NCBI GenBank assembly: GCA_027475525.1
Contig: JAMWFC010000117.1
Span: 3,892,183 to 3,956,182, forward strand
Length of the DNA: 64,000 nt
Source: Macrolepiota albuminosa
Taxonomy: Eukaryota; Basidiomycota; Agaricomycetes; Agaricales; Agaricaceae
Direction: 5' to 3'
Shown here: piece by piece, positions 59,301-64,000 of the stretch
Layout of the letters: each line of letters starts with the position of its first letter
Numbering within the stretch: the stretch's first letter is position 1
Program-made: the position numbers and the translations under genes
Notes under the pieces: model-generated
Databases searched by the model: none
Told to the model about the DNA's origin: nothing
The model's input: the letters and a program-made list of their open reading frames with translations, nothing else

Positions 59301-60833
59301 CTGAGAGCGCATGGAGGTGACAGTGCGCCTCTGCCAGCAGTTACCAATGACTTTAGAGCCAGGGTGAAACAATTGTACCTGAAGGATCCACTGTGCTCCG
59401 AGGTCTTGGATCATCCAAACAAGCACCCACGCTTCACAGTGGATGTGGAAGGATTGCTATGGATGCAAAATATTTGCGATCGTGATGTGGTGTGCCTGCT
59501 GCAAAATTGCAACCTCATTACCGCCGTACTTATGCAGGCTCATGAGGTGGTGGGCCATTTCAGAGCCAGCAGGACATTGGAATACCTGAGGCAGTGGTAC
59601 TGGTGGCCTCAGATGTATATGGAAGTTGCCAAGTTTTGCCAGACATGTGTGGCATGTCAGAGGGCAAAGACTAGTAACCAGAAGCCTGCGGGGAAGTTGC
59701 ACTCCCTGCCAATCCCAGTGAAGCCCTGGGACTCCATCGGAATGGACTTCATGGGACTGTTCCCAGAGGCCAGAGGATATAATTACCTCTGGGTAATAAT
59801 TTGTTGCATGACCAGTATGGTGCACTTGATTCCAGTGCACACTACGATGAAAGCTTCTGAGCTTTTGTGGATTTACCTCAGGGATATTGTGAGGCTTCAT
59901 GGCCTCCCATGCTCAATTGTGAGCGACAGGGACTCAAAGTTCACGTCACTATGGTGGCATAAGCTGCACAAGTTGCTTGGAGCGAGACTGTTGATGTCCA
60001 CATTGTTCCACCCTCAGACCAATGGGCAGACTGAGCGAGCCAATCAGAGTGTGGCTCAGATATTCCAGACAGTGGTCAGGCCTGACCAACAGGATTGGGT
60101 GGACAAAATCCTGCTGACTGAATTTGCGATTAATGCCAGTGTGTCAGAGACCACTGGATATGCACCATTTCAACTGAATGGAGGGTATCTACCCTCCATG
60201 ATTTGGGAACTCAGGAGGGCTGAAGTAGTGCACAAAGGCATGATGGACTTTGCATGGCAAGCATTGGAGAATGTGGCGAATGCACACAATGCTATTATTG
60301 CAGCACGAGTCTTTCAGACTTGTCACACAAATGAACGGCAGAGGGCAGATCCAGAACTAATGCAGGGTGTATTAGTATACTTGTCGACAGAGAACTTAAA
60401 CCTCCTCAAGGGGAGGGCGAGTAAATTGTGTCCAAAATTCATCAGACCCTATAGAATCCTGGAGGCCAAGCCACGCACATCAAATTACGTGCTGGAGTTG
60501 CCTGCAGCATTGCAGGCAAGGAGAATTGTGCCTAGGTTTCATGTATCTTTACTCTGACCCTACAAGGCAAATGATGATGCCTTGTTTCTGAATTGAGTAA
60601 TGCCTGAGGCGTATGACTTTGGAGCAAGTGACGATCAGGAGTGGTTCATCGAGGAGATACTGGGACATCGGTGGGTGGATGGAAGGAACCTTGAATTTGA
60701 GGTTTGGTGGAGTGTGGGAGACACAACATGGGAGTCGCTGAGTATGTGTTCTCAGCTGGCAGCGTTGGATCGCTATTTGGAATTGCAAGGGGTTCAGCAG
60801 CCAAGGAAGCTATCTAAGCGCTCACATGCTTAG
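56389..60833 (+). pseudogene. Gypsy pol with chromodomain, broken
   Basis: Protease LWDSGSTTTG (near 56575); RT from about 57700 with IDLTDAYKQV, GDCNVPATFQRL and active site YLDDIFVFF (58206); RNase H with CDASKTSVGAM (58655), HELETLAILEAL and ITDHKVLEFF; integrase zinc site HEVVGHFRASRT...CQTCVACQ (59540-59660), core D/D/E in MDFMGLF, VSDRDSKF and QTNGQTERANQ (59740-60050); chromodomain FIEEILGHRWVDG...EFEVWWSVGDTTWE (60645-60735). In-frame TGA at 57966, 58424 and 60555, a frameshift near 59235, and another between protease and RT. A chromodomain after integrase marks the chromovirus branch. Confidence 0.9.
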
Positions 60834-60998
60834 ATGGGATTAGGTCAGATCTGTGCTGGACGCATAATGAGATAAGATTGTCATCTTGGGATCAGAGATG
60901 ATAAGATTGTCCAGTTGGATCTGTCAGGGGTGGATCAGGTTATGTAACCTGACAGAAGCAAATTCCTTTTTCTGGAGACTGCCACGTCAGCTTCAGTA
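60834..60998 (+). other. Spacer between pol and third ORF
   Basis: 165 bp, non-coding, with repeated GATAAGATTGTC(A/C)(T/A) words. Could hold a signal for expressing the third ORF. Confidence 0.35.
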
Positions 60999-63613
60999 AT
61001 GTTGTATTCCTTGCCTGGCCAGATGCCAAGTCAGCAGAAGCAGAGCCCACAGGGTTCTGTTGGGGGGGGGGGAGAACAGCAGACAGTTCAAGCAATGAGT
61101 AGTGTTAGTGCAGCGGTACCAACGCCAAGTATGGTGGTACTGATGCCAGGATTGGTAGCATACCCAACTATGGCTCAATTTGGGCAGGCTCCACCATTTT
61201 TTCCACAGTATTATCCAATGCCGTTTTTCCCAGGTCCTGGTGGACCTAGGCAGCAGGCTATGCAAATGCAAGTTCCATGGGGAATGATGGTGCTGCAGGC
61301 ACAGCAGGTGGTCCCCATGGAGGTGGATGAAGATCGGAGAGGGAGTAAGCAGAAGCAGATGGAGTTCCTTCGGAAGGATTGTGAGCGGTCACCAGTGAGG
61401 AAGGTGAGGACAAGAAACGAGGTGGTGCCACCTCAGAGAGAGAGAGAGCGGTTGCTGCCATGAGAACCGGTGAAAAGAGTTGTTATCACAAGGAAGCCTG
61501 TGAATAGGAGGTGGGAGGAGCCTTCATTTCGAGAAGACCAAAATAGACCAAGGGCACGGGGTGCACAGTGACCCAGATCACCGCGACCACGTTCACCTCT
61601 GCAACCATGGTCGCCTCTAGCATGAAGGCGGTCACCGTCCCTGCGTAGGTGGTCGGCAAGCGAAAAAGGGAAGGGAAAAGTGTCAGAGGATCAAGCAGAT
61701 CCTCAGATCAAATTAGTGTGGCGCCAACTATTGGCTGCGGAGCAGCATGTTCTGCCAGAATTGGAGTTTCTGAAGGATCCAGTGGCCCAAGTAGTGATCA
61801 CAGGTCTGTTGGATGAAATTGTTATGCTGCAACAGCATAACAACAACACGATCAAGACATTTGCCAATGCAATGAAGCGGCAAGTGACAATGCCAGAAAA
61901 GCAGACTGAGGCTAAGCGCCTCAGGATGCAGGAGGAAGTGGAGGTGCCCGTAGTGCCTCCAGAACTTAGGGAGGCAGGAGAGGTAGCACCCTGCTCTGAG
62001 GACCAGGATGATGATGAGATGATAGTGGATGATGAAGACCGGGGCCTGAGAACGTCAGTGCATGCGCCAGGCACAGTGAAGGTGCAGAACAGACCAAAGG
62101 GGGCCCTGCAGACAGCAATGATGCGGTTCCTGGACAACATGCCAACAGGATCTGGATGTGGAGAGATCGTATTCTTTCTGCCTGCAGTACAATTTGAGAA
62201 ACTGCACAAGTCTTATGCACCAGTGCCACCTCGTCAAGATGCATGGACAGACGACGAGGTGGAAAATTGCCTGCCTACATTAGCTAATATGAGCCTCGCT
62301 GACAATGGTGAGGCCAGCAATTATGGACCAAGCACCGAGGAGACACCATCGGAAGAGGAGACAGCAGCGCAGAAGAACTTGCAGCTGAGTTGCAACTGTA
62401 AGTCTGCTGTGCGTAGGAAGGCTGAGGTCAACAAGCAGGCCAAGGTTGATTGGGACAGGTAGAGCAAGCCACGGGGCGTATACTGGAAGGGTTAGGAGTA
62501 TTTGGAGAGGGGACTGCCACTGAGCGGTCCAACTGGTTCTTCGGTGGCGCAATGGAGTGCCACTTTTACTATTTGCAGTTGTCAAATACCGTGTTTGTGG
62601 GAGACAAGGCACTGCAGGCTTAGAAGCAGGAGGAGAAGGGAACGAGGTATCATCATACCTCAATACTGCTGACAAAAACTGCACCATGGGGGTTCTCCAT
62701 GAGCCCCCAAGAGGCCCATAAATTGCTGGTGCTGGTGGACAACAAGATGAAGGCCTTATCACTCCGTATTGAGGCGTATTACCTCTTACATGAATTCCAG
62801 TGCATATTGATGAACTATAGTCGACTGTGGAGAGATCGCACTATGGAGCTGGTTTGTGGGCCTGAGTTCGAGCAGATTCTTTCCCCCCTGGACCTTCATG
62901 ACCATTGGATGGACCTGGCTGTCCTGCCCACACCTGAAGGGTATCTCCGATGAAAAGGGTGGGGAAGCAAACCCGTTTTCATGCTCGCAGGATTTGACTC
63001 AGAAGGTATATGACATACCTTTGATCTCGACCACCTAGCACAGAGCATGCTCTATTTTTTGTGTCCTGGTATGATGAACACTGTCCTGGGCATTGCCATG
63101 GACTATGTGTTCCATATCCATTACCGTACTCTGCTGGGGCATGCCATCACCCGAGGAGTATCACCTCAAGGGCGACCCTGAAGCCGCTTTGCCAGGGTAC
63201 TGGTGTTCATGATGGCTCAACCTGGGATGTACCATGAGGCTATTGATGCCCACAATGCAGCTAACCCCAGTCAGCCATTTGAGCCAATGTCATGGACAGA
63301 TGTGCAGTTCATGGCTCCACACTTCGACGATTCCATGTTAGCCAACATTAGTGATGCTGACGTACTAAGGATCCTACTCGCGAATCACATGCCAGTGGAA
63401 TGGATAGACCATGCCTACACATTTGGCGTGGTCTACCTAGAGAGCCATTTCCAGGCACCAAATGCCTCTCTGGACGTGTACAGGGACATCGATGATGAAC
63501 GGCACCGTAGACTTGACCTCTATGGTGAGCCATCAGCAATTCCACAGTGGGATAGATGGAGGACTCCTACTGCGGATGATGTAATCTGCATCCGAGCATT
63601 ATTTGGATGAGAA
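60999..63613 (+). pseudogene. Third ORF of the gypsy element, unrecognised, broken
   Basis: About 870 codons between pol and the 3' LTR. Part 1 (60999-61660): Pro/Gln/Gly-rich, then Arg/Ser/Pro-rich, with TGA at 61461 and near 61570. Part 2 (61680-62462): charged, helical (LVWRQLLAAEQHVLPELEFL, acidic DDDEMIVDDED, TAMMRFLDNMPTGSGCGEIVF). Part 3 (about 62490-63613): NWFFGGAMECHFYYLQLSN, LVDNKMKALSLRIEAYYLLH, AGFDSEGI, PGMMNTVLGIAMDY, MSWTDVQF, NISDADVLRILLANHM, VEWIDHAYTFGVVYLESHF. TGA at 62952, 63010 and 63180, and one frame change between parts 2 and 3. No transmembrane segment or signal peptide is evident, so not a clear envelope gene. Part 3 is also found in the relic at 44880-46290, so it belongs to the element family. 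Confidence 0.75.
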
Positions 63614-63984
63614 TTCACTCAAGGTCATGCATACCTTGAGGAAGGTTTCTACTACCCTGTCAGGATGAAACCATGTCGTCACAATCTTTGGATGTGTGGC
63701 CCACACTAAGGCCCCCATCAGTGGTTACTACAACCACCAACAAACCATCGGTAACGCGACCTCTCACAGAGGCATCTACTTTGGCTAACACCAACTTCGA
63801 TATGGCCACCTTTCTTGAGAGCGAGTTACACTGTCCGCTGTCTGCATGATATGGCAAGCATTGATTATAGTATCATCAGCTAACCTTGACACTAACAAAC
63901 TACAGGAAATGCTTTGCTGGAGTGTGGGGGGGTGATTGCGAGTGCCACTCTTTTAGAGACTATAACCAGTCTGAAAGGGGGGTA
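63614..63984 (+). other. 3' untranslated part of the gypsy element with polypurine tract
   Basis: No gene. Ends in GAAAGGGGGGTA immediately before the 3' LTR; the matching tract stands next to the LTR at 44876 on the minus strand. Confidence 0.7.
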
Positions 63985-64000
63985 TGTAACTGAGTGACCT
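63985..64000 (+). repeat. Gypsy 3' LTR, first 16 bases
   Basis: TGTAACTGAGTGACCT versus TGTAACCGAGTGACCT at 53394; truncated by the window end. Confidence 0.85.

Larger units (their letters stand above)
53394..64000 (+). mobile_element. Ty3/gypsy chromovirus-type element with a third ORF, decayed
   Basis: Starts at TGTAAC (53394); the 3' LTR begins at 63985 (15 of 16 bases match) and leaves the window. Internal order: gag, protease, RT, RNase H, integrase, chromodomain, a long third ORF, and a polypurine tract (GAAAGGGGGG). Over 10.6 kb in total, long for a fungal gypsy element because of about 3 kb after pol. All coding parts carry stops. Confidence 0.88.

Noticed and set aside
61703..62209. 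168-residue minus-strand ORF
   Set aside because: Complement of the third ORF; Ser/Thr-rich shadow composition.
60999..63613. Envelope-like gene in the gypsy element
   Set aside because: No signal peptide, hydrophobic fusion segment or transmembrane helix is visible; kept as an unrecognised third ORF.

Overview
The window looks like a repeat-dense, gene-poor stretch of a basidiomycete genome, most likely an Agaricomycete. The evidence is a KDZ-type DNA transposon fused to a Ulp1-like protease, a DIRS-type retroelement, Ty1/copia and Ty3/gypsy (chromodomain) elements, several multi-exon gene families of unknown function that I remember as multicopy in Agaricomycetes, and very short GT-AG introns (about 43-66 nt). 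No conserved housekeeping gene was recognised. Family assignments rest on reading motifs by eye; no database search was run.

Layout. 1-1293: right part of a dead Tc1/mariner element, inserted in a DIRS-like relic (about 1296-3527, minus). 3528-8522: nearly complete copia element (minus) with 110-bp LTRs. 8895-13471: degenerate KDZ transposase with a C-terminal Ulp1-like domain, followed convergently by a small intact four-exon gene (13559-14304, minus). 15.7-18.2 kb: a C-terminal gene fragment, a Ser/Pro-rich multi-exon gene, and a minisatellite that resembles one of that gene's exons. 18.2-25.5 kb: mostly non-coding, with coding relics and a pseudogene carrying a cysteine cluster (21005-22935, minus). 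25.6-39.4 kb: a run of multi-exon genes of unknown function (one minus, the rest plus), including a JmjC-like gene interrupted by an insertion and an assembly gap. 40.3-46.3 kb: truncated gypsy relics (minus) joined through one LTR. 46.8-53.4 kb: broken copies of other multicopy families and tRNA-like tandem repeats. 53394-64000: a second gypsy element (plus) of the same family, carrying a long third ORF between pol and the 3' LTR.

The strongest structural signal is technical. About 19 unrelated places between 850 and 38400 carry a back-to-back direct duplication of exactly 77 bp (perfect or 1-2 differences). One fixed length over unrelated sequence points to un-merged k-mer overlaps from a de Bruijn assembly (k=77), not biology. 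Counting one copy removes a frameshift in several genes. I found none right of about 39.45 kb.

Most coding elements are decayed. Many in-frame stops are TGA where the family expects Arg (CGA) or Trp (TGG), consistent with C-to-T decay. Exceptions that read open are the small gene next to the KDZ element, the 25.6-26.9 kb gene and most of the 28.1-31.2 kb gene.
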